Assembly (NCBI GenBank): GCA_950295325.1
Contig: OX485808.1
Span: 11,348,501 to 11,412,500 of the forward strand
From: Polytrichum commune
Taxonomy: Eukaryota; Streptophyta; Polytrichopsida; Polytrichales; Polytrichaceae
Length of the DNA stretch: 64,000 nucleotides
Reading direction: 5' to 3'
The notes beneath the pieces were generated by a model. The model was not told the origin of the DNA. It was given only the letters and a program-made list of their open reading frames with translations, and did no database searches. Position 1 is the stretch's first letter; every line of letters starts with the position of its first letter. Below, one piece after another: positions 1 to 10,704 of the stretch. Made by a program: the position numbers and the translations under genes.

Positions 1-256
1 TAGATCTGCTTGAGCTTGCTAACGTTCTTTTGATCTGTTCTGATACCATGTTGAATCTCTCAAGTACAAACAAGGTTCGAGGAACCAAGACATAACTCAC
101 TGTCTGGAACATGCTGTTCAGAGAAATGAGCGTGAGCTCACAGTATATGTACAGGTGTTTGAGAAAGCTGCTAAACCTAATTACTGAAGCAAACCCTAAG
201 TAACTAAATAAGAAAACTACCTAAGGTAACAACCTTGTGGGCAGTATGTTTCAACA
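1..256 (-). mobile_element. Copia-like LTR retrotransposon, 5' LTR and primer-binding site, cut by window edge
   Basis: Read on the minus strand, 256 to 49 looks like a short LTR of about 208 bp that starts TGTTGAAAC and ends TTCAACA. It is followed at once by TGGTATCAGAACAG (48 to about 35), which matches the initiator tRNA-Met primer-binding site (TGGTATCAGAGC type) usual in plant Ty1/Copia elements. The internal region would lie to the left of base 1, outside the window, so no gag or pol is visible. The LTR/PBS junction is seen in the sequence; the family assignment comes from the PBS type. The outer LTR edge at 256 rests only on the inverted TGTTGA/TCAACA termini, because the second LTR and the target duplication cannot be checked here. 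Confidence 0.68.
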
Positions 257-1250
257 ATTGCAGCGCCGAATCTCAACAACATTCAATCCTGTAAACTCTT
301 CCAAAAAAAAGAAGGAAATACACTTCAATGCGGTGCACTGCTCATGACCTGGTGCAGTCCAAGGATGGATGTGACGAATGACTTAACCTTCTCTTGCAGC
401 AATAAACTGCAACAGATCGAATCGCTTTTTGAGAATTGCAGGAATTCCAATTAAATTGCTTCCACACCCAACAGCAGACGATCCTCCGTGGACTGGAAAC
501 CTAACCTTTTAGTGGTAACACCAATACCATCAAAAATTTGATCTTGCTCCAGAAGATTTTCACAACAAATGGCAGTGCATGTGACACGGCGCGCGATCAA
601 CAAGCATCAAAACCGAATCTCGCACGTAATATTCCAAATTAGATCAACAGATTCACTCCTGTAGATTCTGGAGTCGATAGGAATTATTCATGCACTTCAA
701 AATGACATCGATGTGAGTCGGGTGTGACAGACATGACGATGATCGCACTGCCAATGTCAAAGTCAGTGAGAATTCAAAAGTTGCACTCTGGGAACGCAAG
801 AGTAGAATCCCAGAGACGGAAAGCGGTTAACATGGTCACAATTTCCAAAGTTCCAAAATGGCTAAGCCATGGCATGTTGAACAGACGGTTCGGGGATGGG
901 TTGGGATATTGATTCATATGCACAGGGTATAATGAGTCAGAATGGCATGGGTCCAAACTAGTGATTTACATGTCATTTAAGTTAATTTAAAATGGTCGTC
1001 TAAATCTGTTGACCACTCACGGCCAGCTTATAATAAACCGATTTCTTAGTTTGTCATAACTTACTACGATCAGCGGGTCAAGTTCACTTTGCATCGGCCA
1101 TGTGAGGATTTAGGATGATAGGTTCCATAACCTTCAGCCTTTTCATGCAATGGAAGTCATCAAAGCCTAAAAATCTAGAAGCTTGATGTTGGAGGGAAAC
1201 ATCACACTTTGTGTCCAAAAATGATAGTGTTCCCCTCTCTGATGCAAAGC
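257..1250. other. Intergenic, nothing recognised
   Basis: Only short open frames without recognisable protein similarity. No RNA gene and no repeat shared with the rest of the window that I could see. Confidence 0.5.
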
Positions 1251-1470
1251 ACTACACTGCATACGATATTTAATGTCACTTACTATTGGAGTTACACAAG
1301 GCTATATCATGTCACTATTGATGTAAGCTTTTACCAAGTAAAGTTGTTATTGTTCTATACTATCCAAACAACCAATTTGACATTTGTTGGTAAAATATGA
1401 GATATAGTATATAGATATAGCATTGCGTAATTCCAAATAGTAAGTGGCACTAAATACAATATTTAGTGTA
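1251..1470 (+). mobile_element. R5 family small inverted-repeat element
   Basis: This copy of the R5 family begins near ACTACACTGCATACGATATT and ends with the self-complementary motif CACTAAATACAATATTTAGTG (split here as CACTAAATAC / AATATTTAGTG). Related copies lie at 3711-4012, 31552-31925 and 45052-45391, with a partial one at 18290-18402. It carries no coding frame. The 5'-CACTA...TAGTG-3' ends recall CACTA elements, but no target duplication could be fixed, so the superfamily is left open. Confidence 0.55.
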
Positions 1471-2214
1471 CTTGGTTAGCAAAAGTTATCTAACGAAGAA
1501 ACCCTAATCATTCATGCCAATCCTCGAAGACCGGAGTCATTCTTCTCTTGCCGAGCAAGATATACCCATGTGCCTCTCAGGTCCCCAAGTCAATTTTAAG
1601 ATATCTTAAATAAATCATAAAATCTTGTCATCTTGTCATCTACGATACAACACATGTGCTAAACAATTTACTATCTTTTATATGTAGAACATGAGCATGA
1701 TTTCATGTGAATCCAAGACTTAGATAGTGAAGGGAACTCGGTGAGTAAAGGGAAAGTGACCTCCACAACCATCTCTAAGTAGTGTATGGACTAGGTAACC
1801 CCCAAGGGCTAGGAGGGCATAGCGGGGATACTAAACATAATTGAACCATTTGGACATCCTCCTCTTTGGACCCTCCAATCGTGAAGATGGATGGGCTAGA
1901 TCAAGGATGTAGGAGGACGAAAGTTATTCTTTGGCGAAGTCACCCTCTTCCCCAATCCCATAAGGCCACATTCAAGGCCAATTGCTAAGAAACAACGCAA
2001 TATAGTACATATGAATGGTCTTCAATTCATATGGGTGAGAAGTGTCTCACAAGAGAATACATTGATGAGGTCATTGTCACAACACTTCTAATCCCACTTG
2101 GTTGGAATCCGATTTTGCGTTTCTATTACATGTGCATAATAGCACTTAGTTTTAGACCATGAAGTTTTCCCAAATCACATGGTGAGTAAATGGGGGGTTG
2201 TTTATATATGAAGA
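1471..2214. other. Intergenic, nothing recognised
   Basis: No supported gene; no clear match to the repeat families defined in this window. Confidence 0.45.
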
Positions 2215-2430
2215 TCCAACAACATACCAACGTCCGGGTAGATTTTAAGGCATAATTGGTCGAGATCCTTGTGTTTCCAAGACCAACTGGTTACATGTTG
2301 ACATCTTTTCGGGATTTTTTAATTATATTAAGGAATATTCTATGAATTACTCCAAATGGATCAGTAATTTTCCCAAAGTCTTGAACTTCAACATGTTATT
2401 TCTCAAGCTCAACCGGTTCATCTATAATCA
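2215..2430 (-). repeat. R8 family arm (ACCGGTTGAG repeat), single copy
   Basis: In reverse orientation this matches the R8 arm: an AACCGGTTGAG segment, a segment about finding CTTCAAGACTTTGGGAAAATT, and the ACATGTAACCAGTTGGTC end. Other arms are at 14845-15085, 43195-43420, 46425-47105, 47265-47512, 52925-53160 and 54590-54795. No partner arm is visible next to it, so it is a solo or degraded arm. Confidence 0.6.
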
Positions 2431-2644
2431 GCACTCAATTTACCCCATTCATTGCAAAATATGATGTCAATATCTAAGTCACATAATTTAAAATAGTCTC
2501 ACTCTATCTATACATAATTATGTGGAAGGGGTGCACTCTACGCGATTGGGTACGGTAGTCCACGCATAAGAGAAGAATAAGGTATTATGCCATCTAAATT
2601 CCTTCATTGACCACATTGATAAGTTTTCAAAGGGCCCAACTCAA

Positions 2645-2811
2645 CATAACATTATTAAGTAGTGTGCATTCATTCTATGAACCCTAAGAATATAATCATG
2701 GGATGTTGAAACCTTGTGCAAGGAGACCCAAATTAAGACTAGGCTCCTAGCATCCCATGATTATATTCTCAGGGCCCACAGAACGAACACACACCGTTTA
2801 GTAATGTTATG
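2645..2811. mobile_element. Small palindromic MITE-like inverted repeat (167 bp)
   Basis: The left half begins CATAACATTATTAAGTAGTG and runs to AATATAATCATGGGATG; the right half is its imperfect reverse complement ending CACCGTTTAGTAATGTTATG. The arms are about 60 bp with a central loop near 2706-2745. No protein frame. The CATAACATTATT end resembles that of the R10 elements, so they may be related. Confidence 0.6.
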
Positions 2812-3710
2812 AACTTGCGTAGGGTTTAAGGAAGACTTGTCTATGGGCCGAGTCAACCACACAAATCCATACTTGGATAGGCTAAAGCCATCATCCAATT
2901 GGCTTATATGGTAAATTTATGGAGTAGTATCATTTTGGTTTACGGCATTGAATCAAGTGTTATATTAGAAAGCAACATACCATGAAGCTCAAGCAAGTAA
3001 AGAAGAAATTTACATGCATGAGCTTTGTGGAAGAAATTGGTGCTAATGTCCTTCACATACCAAAAAGCTCAAGCATGTAAGGAAGACAAAAATGTTGCAA
3101 TTCAACAGTCGATGTCACGGTTTATTATATCCAAATTTAGTACCAATAAGGTTTGTGGCCCTTATGTGATCATTCTTCTTGATTAGACGCCTATATTTGA
3201 GCGGTGTAGTGCAAGGCTTGTAATTTTATCAAAAATATATGTATTACAGTATGATTGTAGTTTGCACTCATAATATCATAACACTATTCAATTGTTATCA
3301 AATCTTTCATTTTAATAATATGACAGTGTTTCACCTGAGTTTATCAGGTTGAACCTACTTAGACAAGCATACATACAGTGTAAGTTTAGCACCTTACATG
3401 GCATATTCCTGACCCCACTCAACCTAGTCATTGAGCTTAATAATGCTAACCATCTACTAAACTTAGTAGTTAACATAGTTGGGAAGGCCTATATGAAGTC
3501 ACTCAAGGAGGGAGAGAATCTTCACTTTTAACTCGTAAACTTTTGCATCTCAACTCCATTTTACAACATGAAATAACAATCTTTTCTTCTTCTTCTTTTG
3601 TGACTTGCAAGACAACTCCCAATCCCATGGCCAAAATTATCTACAAAGTATAGGGCCACGTTTCGTAAGAGTTATTATTAAACTATTGAGGTAGCCTTAG
3701 ACAACCACTA
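2812..3710. other. Intergenic with repeat fragments
   Basis: No gene. Around 3185-3215 is a short fragment of the R1 MITE (GCCTATATTTGAG type). Around 3520-3660 is a segment also found diverged near 41530-41690 (TTTTGCATCTCAACTC and following). Confidence 0.4.
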
Positions 3711-4012
3711 CACTAAATATTGTATTTAGTGTCACCAATTCTATTTGTCTTGCTCAATACTAATTATAAACCGCCCGTGTAGTGTCACCAATACTAAATG
3801 TAAACTTAACATTATTTGTCATTCCTTGGAAAAAAAAATTATGGGTAGTATAGGTTTACAATGTTGCAATTGATGTCACTTACTGAGTGATTTTTCATCC
3901 AAGCTTCAATCATCCATGACAACACTGGTAAACTTGTTCATAAGAAATGTCATGAGAAAAGTTACCACATGGACATAACATACGATAGGACATCAATTGC
4001 AAGATGTAGTGT
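3711..4012 (+). mobile_element. R5 family small inverted-repeat element
   Basis: Starts CACTAAATATTGTATTTAGTG and continues TCACCAATTC, closely matching the start of the copies at 31552 and 45052. The right end is degraded. It abuts an R6 element on its right. Confidence 0.58.
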
Positions 4013-4013
4013 G

Positions 4014-4468
4014 CTGCATCATTTGTGATATTTAATGTCACATGTGTAATAGTGTCCTTTGTGTATTGATGTCACTTACCCTATTTTGAGGTGTATGCCA
4101 CATTGATGATTAGCAACTTCACCACAAGTGTCACCCCATGACAATTGGCACAAGTATGTTCAATAGAGCTATGAGTTGCATGCCTATGTTACACAATGAT
4201 CTACAAAGTTGACTAAATTGCATACAAATGACACTTGCCATTAGTATGCTCAAGAATATCTTCCTATTGCATTCTTAAACACAAGACTATCATCTATATA
4301 TCCCAATGTGCTACTCTAAGTGTCATAAATTACATTATTTTCCACCTAAAGAGGTTATGTTGATGAATGGAATCATACTGGCAATTAGAGGGTGACACTT
4401 TTGAGACCTCTAGGCATCCAGTTTAAGCCCTTCACAAATAGTGCACGTGACACTAAATACCATGAACA
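4014..4468 (+). mobile_element. R6 family element, degraded copy
   Basis: Collinear with 44880-45686 (without the nested R5 copy there) and with the reverse of 61997-62366. Ends carry ATATTTAATGTCACATGTG on the left and GTGACACTAAATACCATG on the right. No coding frame. Confidence 0.55.
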
Positions 4469-4868
4469 AACTGTGTACTTATAACTCTACATTGTTGATA
4501 TAGTCAACCAATGGTGGCTCCAACATCGTTAGATGGTGAAATCCTTCACACAAGGCCCATGAGCAACTCAAGTTCCTCTACCATTCATCATACTGCATGT
4601 GGAGACTCCACTTTGTAAGATAGAAGTAGAGATAGAAGAACCAACACAATGACACTAATATGTATGATGGTTTTAAGAACTAAGTATCTGCACAAGCTCA
4701 ATACAAGATTACAACCAGAATATAATCTAAATGGTGTCAATGGGTGCAGTGCCATGCTGGCTTATAAGCCGCTGAAGAATAAGTTAATTTTGCTACCATA
4801 AGGGTCCAATGCCAGTCAGCATAAACAAAACGATTCCACTCAAAAGTAGTCTACATACTACACATGAC
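4469..4868 (-). other. Probable 3' UTR and downstream flank of the seryl-tRNA synthetase gene
   Basis: Sequence directly downstream of the stop codon at 4869-4871 on the minus strand. No other gene and no recognised repeat. The end of the transcript cannot be placed from sequence alone. Confidence 0.4.
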
Positions 4869-7800
4869 CTAAAGTTTTAAATGGTGAATAGCAGGTGTAG
4901 TATCTATGCCATCTTTCTTCGCTTCAGCCACTGGTTCTGTAACAGCACTGGGTGCAGATTCTTTGATCACTTCGGCAACTGGTTCTGCAACCTGCTTAGT
5001 AAATAATAAAACACATGTTATTCTGGGAGCAGAAAAGTGGATTTGAGGTATAGCAGCACCTTTTACAAACCAGGTCAATAAATTACATATATTCGCTTGC
5101 ACACTTCTTCATTGGTCCAATGGTATAAAGGAGTCGATATCAATCATACCTTGGGCTGAGGCTTCTTTGCCTTTGTATCCTTCTTAGGAACTACAACAAA
5201 AGGGATGAAGTCTGTGCCCAACATGAATGGTTTCAAGGCATCCGGGACCCTAACACCTGTTGGTGTTTGATAATTCTCAAGAATGCAGCATAGTGTCCTC
5301 TCAGTTGCAGTGAGAGTGGAGTTCAGAAGGTGAACATAATGCTTGACTTGGTCGTTCATCTGCATTGCAAAGAGAAGAAAGAATTAGGCATTAGCTTAAA
5401 TGTGAAAAGGACCAATCAGACAAACCACAGGACACTATCAATCTTTCAAGAGTGACATCTTCCTCCAGCTAGACTGAAGCAGATCCTGCTTTTCAAGGAT
5501 GACAGATACACCACTCAAATGTAATCAACCAAAACTGCTGGGAAAAACATATTCAACAAACACAACAAGTCTAAATACAGTTTTCCTGCTAAACTCTTCA
5601 TCAAGAGAGCCCTTCGAATGCTAGCAGATGCCAGAGACTGCAATAGAAGCTTTTTCATGAGAGGTGCTGTGCAACAGATTGATGTTGTAGAACACAGTCC
5701 TGAACAAGGCTGTCGAAATTCCACTGACCACCAACCCCTTTAATAAGAGAAACTGTATACAACATCCGAGGTCTTCCAAGTGTTCATCTGGGGAAATCTG
5801 AAGACATGAAGCTTACCTTGCAGAGACAAATGGTCCATCTCTTGAAGTCAGGCCATAAAGGAATGAGGGAATTCAAGTGCTACATTCCAGGTTCATGCAA
5901 CTTGCAGAAAAGAATTGACTACATTAAATAGGTAGACAGAATTCAAACCTTTTTTTGGCCGTAACGAATCTCAAGATTTCTTGACTGGTAGTCTGTGCAG
6001 TTCGAGCATGACACAAGCTCCCGAAACTTCTGTGATGCTGGAAACCATGCCTCTAGATCATATTTCTTAGCAGCACTGTCATTCAGTGCTCCCGAAACAA
6101 TGGACACCACTCGATATGGGATGCCCAACTACAAAATAGAGCCCAGATAATACTCAGTTGGCAACTAACCCCAAATCTTTGAATTTCAGAACAAGGAGAA
6201 CTGAAGAAAGGTCTGGTGTCAGTGCTCATATAGCGTACAAATCCACCACTACTATTTGTGAAGGCAACCACATGTGAATTGCATTGTCCAAGTCAATATG
6301 AACACCTTGAAGACAGATGACAGAGACAGCATAAAATACCTGTTGATAGAAATCTTCAGAGTTTTTCAACATTTCCTCATGCATCTCCCAAGAATCATTG
6401 TTATTAGGGCTAGTCACACAGAACTGCTCCACTTTCTCAAACTGATGCACTCGGAAAATTCCAAGCGTGTCCCTTCCATGCGAACCAGCTTCCTTTCTGA
6501 AGCATGTTGAGTAACCAGCATATCTAAATCACCAAAAAAACAAATGTACGTAGCAACAAGTAAGCAACAAGGGAAGAGACTTAGAGTAACACCAAAAGGG
6601 CTTGTGCAGAATACAATTGCTCTTCTGCTACTAGAGCTCTGTATCCCTGTTCGAAATTGTACAAAACTGGGGCCAAGGTGTAGAAATTAAAGTTGTTCAA
6701 AGTGGTAACCTGAAACTCTATGAAGAACTACTCTACATTGTGCTCAAAACAAATATTAAATGAAATGTGCATGTTAGATTTGTACTTGACAGGTAAGGTC
6801 TTTGTATCCATCCAATTGTTCCGGTGTAGAGCGCACAGAGGTTGTTCAGCTGTAGCAATTAGGTACTTGTCATCACCTTCCCCTGTGACCTGCACCAAAG
6901 TAAAATCACACTCTGTATAAATAACCTAACACCTTTTAACTGCTCTTCTGGAAGTGAATAATGACATACACCACATTGCACATGGACACTTGCGTCCAGA
7001 ATGGTGCAGACAATACAAGCAACGAATTGAAAGGAACCAAAATTGCACAAGGGTACCATATTAAACAGATTTTAAATGACCCTCTTATTCTAGAGACTGA
7101 CATAAGATAAGACTAGTTTTTCTCAATCCCAAAACCCTACTCCTGTTTGAAGTTCATTTTAGAGTCAAAACCACCCTACTTTGTAAAGTTCCTCATCAAA
7201 CTGTGCCAGTTGGGCACACTGGGCCATAACATCCTGTCGCATGAAAAATGGGGTCTGCAACAACGTGTAACCTCGCTGGGCTAAGAAGGCTAAGCCGAAA
7301 TTAATCAGAGCCTGGTTCAGCAAAACTCCAAAATGCTTTAGAAAGTAGCCCCTTCCCCCAGCAATATCTGTCCCTGCATTATTGCAGCAAGCAGAAGCCC
7401 AAATTCAGGGCAAGGTCTTGATTTCATTTCAAGGTAGACACAACTAGACATAATCAATGCTCCACACTCCAAGCCAAACCTAGTTATCAACTCTCAAAGC
7501 ACAATGACCTCACAGCGAGTGTTGTATCTAATTTTTACCTCCAGCCAACAATTTAAAACACTCTAATCCTGAATTACAGACACTAACAGTCCCAAGAGTA
7601 ATTCCAAAGATACGTGAGTTACACACATTGTACCTGCTTCAAGTTCAACAATCCCCAAGTCACTGACAAGGTCTACATGGCTCCGTAGTCCTGCTTCTTC
7701 TCTGGGAGTTCCCCATGTCCGGACAACCAAGTTATTATCCTGCCCACAAAATCCCCAAATCATCAGATTCTATCCACAAATTCTTCAACATTCGATACTC

Positions 7801-8810
7801 AATAGACTTATCCTTTGTATCAACATGACTTTTGATCATAAGTTGGCTGGTTTTCATACAACACCGTGGAGGTTTGAGCAAAAAATGTGTTATATTGGTT
7901 CAATAAGGGTCAAACTCATTTTACCATGCCAAGAGGTGTTAAAATGAGTTCAGTCTAAACGAATCAAGATAAGTTGCTCTTCATTTACATTCAACCACTA
8001 CCTCCACGCATGCACCACAAGTAGATAGAAATTTAGTGACTTTGTATTCAAAAACAACCAATGGGATATCATAGGGAACCAACTGACTACGTAAACACCC
8101 ATTATTGAAGGATACCTCTAATATCCTCCAAAAAAAAACACATAAACCCTAGAACCCTGGATGCACCAATTCTTTGAGCAGAACGTACCTCGTTATTGTC
8201 AACAGGCACTGAATCATGCACCAAGTTACCCACTTCCCGCAACCGAACCTCCACAGCTGCCCAAGCCTCCGTAACTTCTTTCTCCTTCGCAATTTTCTCT
8301 TCCTCCAGCTTGCTCTTCTGAGCCATCAGCTCGGGAGCCTCTTCTTTTGCCTGCAAGAGGAAATTCCACACCACAATTATCATTAACGTATCCACATCAT
8401 AACCCCGTAAACCATCCACATCCTCAAAATCCACTGGAGTGAAGAACCAATTGGAGGAGACATAAAATCAAAAATAAGAACTCACCATCCTCTTTTGCTT
8501 GATGGCATTGTTCACCTTGTTCACCTCCTTCCGAATATTGTCCACATCGTACTGGCCTACACACCATTATCAAAAATCGCACCTTAACCTTCCGTCTCAC
8601 CATCGGCTACCATAGAATCAAACACAGCGAAATTCAATTGCAAAAGTGATATCCAAAGCCAGGTATTATGCACTTACGTGTGCGCCATTCCTTGTCAAGG
8701 GCGATGATTTGATCCACCAGCTCAACATCCGCAAAACGGCGACGCTGAGACTCGCGAATAATTTCGGGGTTGTGGCCCTTCTCCTCGCGGAACAGATTGA
8801 TGTCCAACAT
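4869..8810 (-). CDS. SerRS: Cytosolic seryl-tRNA synthetase (serine--tRNA ligase), ten exons
   Basis: Charges tRNA-Ser with serine using ATP; class II synthetase of the cytosol. Coding exons on the minus strand: 8810-8678, 8556-8486, 8350-8189, 7739-7634, 7373-7180, 6889-6786, 6523-6340, 6128-5949, 5359-5150, 4991-4869; all introns are GT-AG and phases join, giving 488 residues. The start [12 protein letters not shown] matches the conserved plant cytosolic N-terminus. Residues about 25-105 form the tRNA-binding helical arm. Motif 1 lies near 167-208, the serine-site TAEQPL at 235-240, motif 2 FRKEAG at 265-270 with [14 protein letters not shown] after it, and motif 3 [12 protein letters not shown] at 390-401. 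Catalytic motifs all look intact. The last exon adds a tail of about 40 residues with the repeat EPVAE, making the protein longer than the roughly 450 residues I recall for the Arabidopsis enzyme. An in-frame upstream ATG is described separately. Confidence 0.97.
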
Positions 8811-8942
8811 GGTGCGAACTCCAAACCTCAACAGCCACGGGTTTAGTTTGTTCGCAACGGATCTAGCGAGCATGCGATAAGTTTCTGCAACGAAGCAGAG
8901 GAAGTTGAGGACTTTGAAGTTTAGGCAAAGCAGCCCAGCCAA
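8811..8942 (-). other. In-frame upstream extension of SerRS (5' leader or alternative N-terminus)
   Basis: The SerRS frame stays open upstream of the annotated start. Two further in-frame ATGs begin at 8942 and 8873. The 21 residues from the 8873 ATG (MLARSVANKLNPWLLRFGVR followed by T) have five basic and no acidic residues, as in a mitochondrial presequence. Whether transcripts include it is unknown. I keep the conserved MLDINL start for the main product. Confidence 0.4.
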
Positions 8943-8950
8943 GAGAGCCA

Positions 8951-8970
8951 GGGTTAGGGTTTAGGGTTTA
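8951..8970 (-). promoter_or_regulatory. Telo-box (AAACCCTAA repeats) upstream of SerRS
   Basis: On the minus strand this reads TAAACCCTAAACCCTAACCC, about 140 bp upstream of the SerRS start. Telo-boxes of the AAACCCTAA type are established promoter elements of plant ribosomal-protein and translation-factor genes, so the position next to a tRNA synthetase fits co-regulation of the translation apparatus. Confidence 0.65.
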
Positions 8971-9229
8971 GTCGATAGAGGAGGGAGTGGGGAGCACGCA
9001 GGTTGTCCCAATGGCATCCACTGGGTCCAACCTTATGTTTTGTGGGCCTTGTTCCATGAATTTGGGGAGTTCCATAAATATTTAGAATTAGAATAGCACA
9101 CCCGCACCAAGAGAACCGTCGACTGGTCCACAACACTGGGAGAGTTTCCATCTCAATAGGAATTTATGTCTTGTATGCAAGTCATGAGTGAACAAGCGAA
9201 ACCATACTACATTACAGTCACTGAGGTTG

Positions 9230-9335
9230 CATAACATTATTCATATCCATAACTGAACGTGGGAACTATCCAAAAATATTTTGTGGAATATTGTCAGTCC
9301 CACAGAACATTGTTATGGATCTGAATAATGTTATG
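9230..9335. mobile_element. R10 miniature palindromic element (106 bp)
   Basis: Starts CATAACATTATTCATATCC and ends in the near-exact reverse complement (GGATCTGAATAATGTTATG). A second copy of 105 bp lies at 14628-14732 inside an R9 element. Too small to code for anything; nearly a full palindrome. Confidence 0.7.
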
Positions 9336-9480
9336 TACTATGAGTAGGATGAGAAACCCGTACTGATCACAATAAATTTCAGGAAGAGATGGACTTCCTT
9401 ATGCCAAGGAGCAACGACTACCCCGATTATGAGTGTGGCATTAGAGAAAGAGGCAATGAGGGGTACTACAAGTAGTAGGC

Positions 9481-9852
9481 TAAGGTAGATGGGTTTTGAG
9501 TGTTTACTATTTCCCAATTGGCCCACTTCCCCTATAGTATGAAATATTATGTGTTCACAAATCCAAATTGAGGCCATAGCCACTTTCCTTATTATTTTCA
9601 TAGATCACATGAATATCATATATACTATCAAAACGAAGATTCTTGTGCACATCGAATGGTCAGATAGGTCCCCCCCCCCAATTATGTAGACTATTGAACC
9701 TATAATGGTTATTATAATTTGAGCATGTAGTCCATTATCTTTTAAACACATGTTGTTTTGGTGTTCATTCTTGGAGCCACCAAACTTCCACATACCACTC
9801 AAATATATAGGTGTCCTAATATGAAAAGTAATTGAATAAGAGTCGTATACAT
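9481..9852 (+). mobile_element. R1 MITE family, nearly full-length copy
   Basis: Begins TAAGGTAGATGGGTTTTGAG, contains the family landmarks AAATCCAAATTGAGGCC, GTGGCTCCAAG-type segment and ACCACTCAAATATATAGG, and ends near GTCGTATACATG. About 370 bp, with an internal poly-C run at 9669-9680. Eleven other copies or fragments lie in this window; none shows an obvious target duplication. Confidence 0.75.
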
Positions 9853-10326
9853 GAGGAATAAGGCCAAAAGAATTTTGGGAGGGGCTTGTAGGTGGTCACG
9901 TGTAACTTAATCCCTAAACTCTTTTGGAATATGATTTGGGCCTCTTTCTAGGATATTTTGAAATTTTATAATATGAATAAAGATTATGATGTGGCTTTTG
10001 GTACATGATGATAGTTTGTTGTCTTGCAAGGTATTTTTTTTCTTGACACCCACACAAAGTGATTTGAAAATAATTTGATAAAGGTTTTATATCATCCAAT
10101 ATAAAGAGAGAATGCACACTCAATATGAACATGCCAAAAAAATTTAGGGGTCATGTAAGACTTGTAGGTCATGAGTAACTCAAGGTGAGGTATGTGGGCC
10201 TTAATTGAACACTTGTGCAATCGCATGTATTTGAGTGGTATATGGCAAGATTTGTAGTTGAGAATGAACACTAAGAAGATACCCAAATGAATATTCTTTT
10301 TCTCTTGAAGCAATCACATAGACCTT

Positions 10327-10470
10327 TTCCAAGTCGTGTTAACTATTGAACCTAAGACGGTGTCCTTATTTTGAGCACATTGTCCAATCTCGTCATAACA
10401 CATGTTTTTGGGGTTTTGTTCATAGCTTCAAAACCTTATTGTACGCCATTCAAATACAAATATTTGCTTA
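10327..10470 (+). mobile_element. R1 MITE family, 3' fragment
   Basis: Matches the second half of R1 (AACTATTGAACCTAAGA, then TTTTGAGCACATTGTCCAATCTC, then GCCATTCAAATAC, each under the family pattern). Truncated at the left. A reversed R1 scrap also lies near 10235-10290. Confidence 0.5.
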
Positions 10471-10704
10471 AGGTTAGTGTTTGATGAAGGCCTGCAAACA
10501 TTACATGCAATTGGACAATCACTAGGAGAAAACTTGTCCATTGCAAATTAAACCCTACGTCCTATGAATTGGATTTGTGAGAATTGGCAACCCAAAAACC
10601 TCCGGTTAGCAACCAAAACGATTTCTCTATGTATTTTCTCCTTGTTAATTGCAATGCACAAGTCGCAACTAGTGGTTGGATTTGACAATTATATCCTACT
10701 GAAT

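Noticed and set aside
6274-6510. Plus-strand frame opposite SerRS exon 7
   Set aside because: Shadow of the motif 2 exon.
4869-8810. SerRS as a pseudogene
   Set aside because: All ten exons join in frame and all catalytic motifs are intact.
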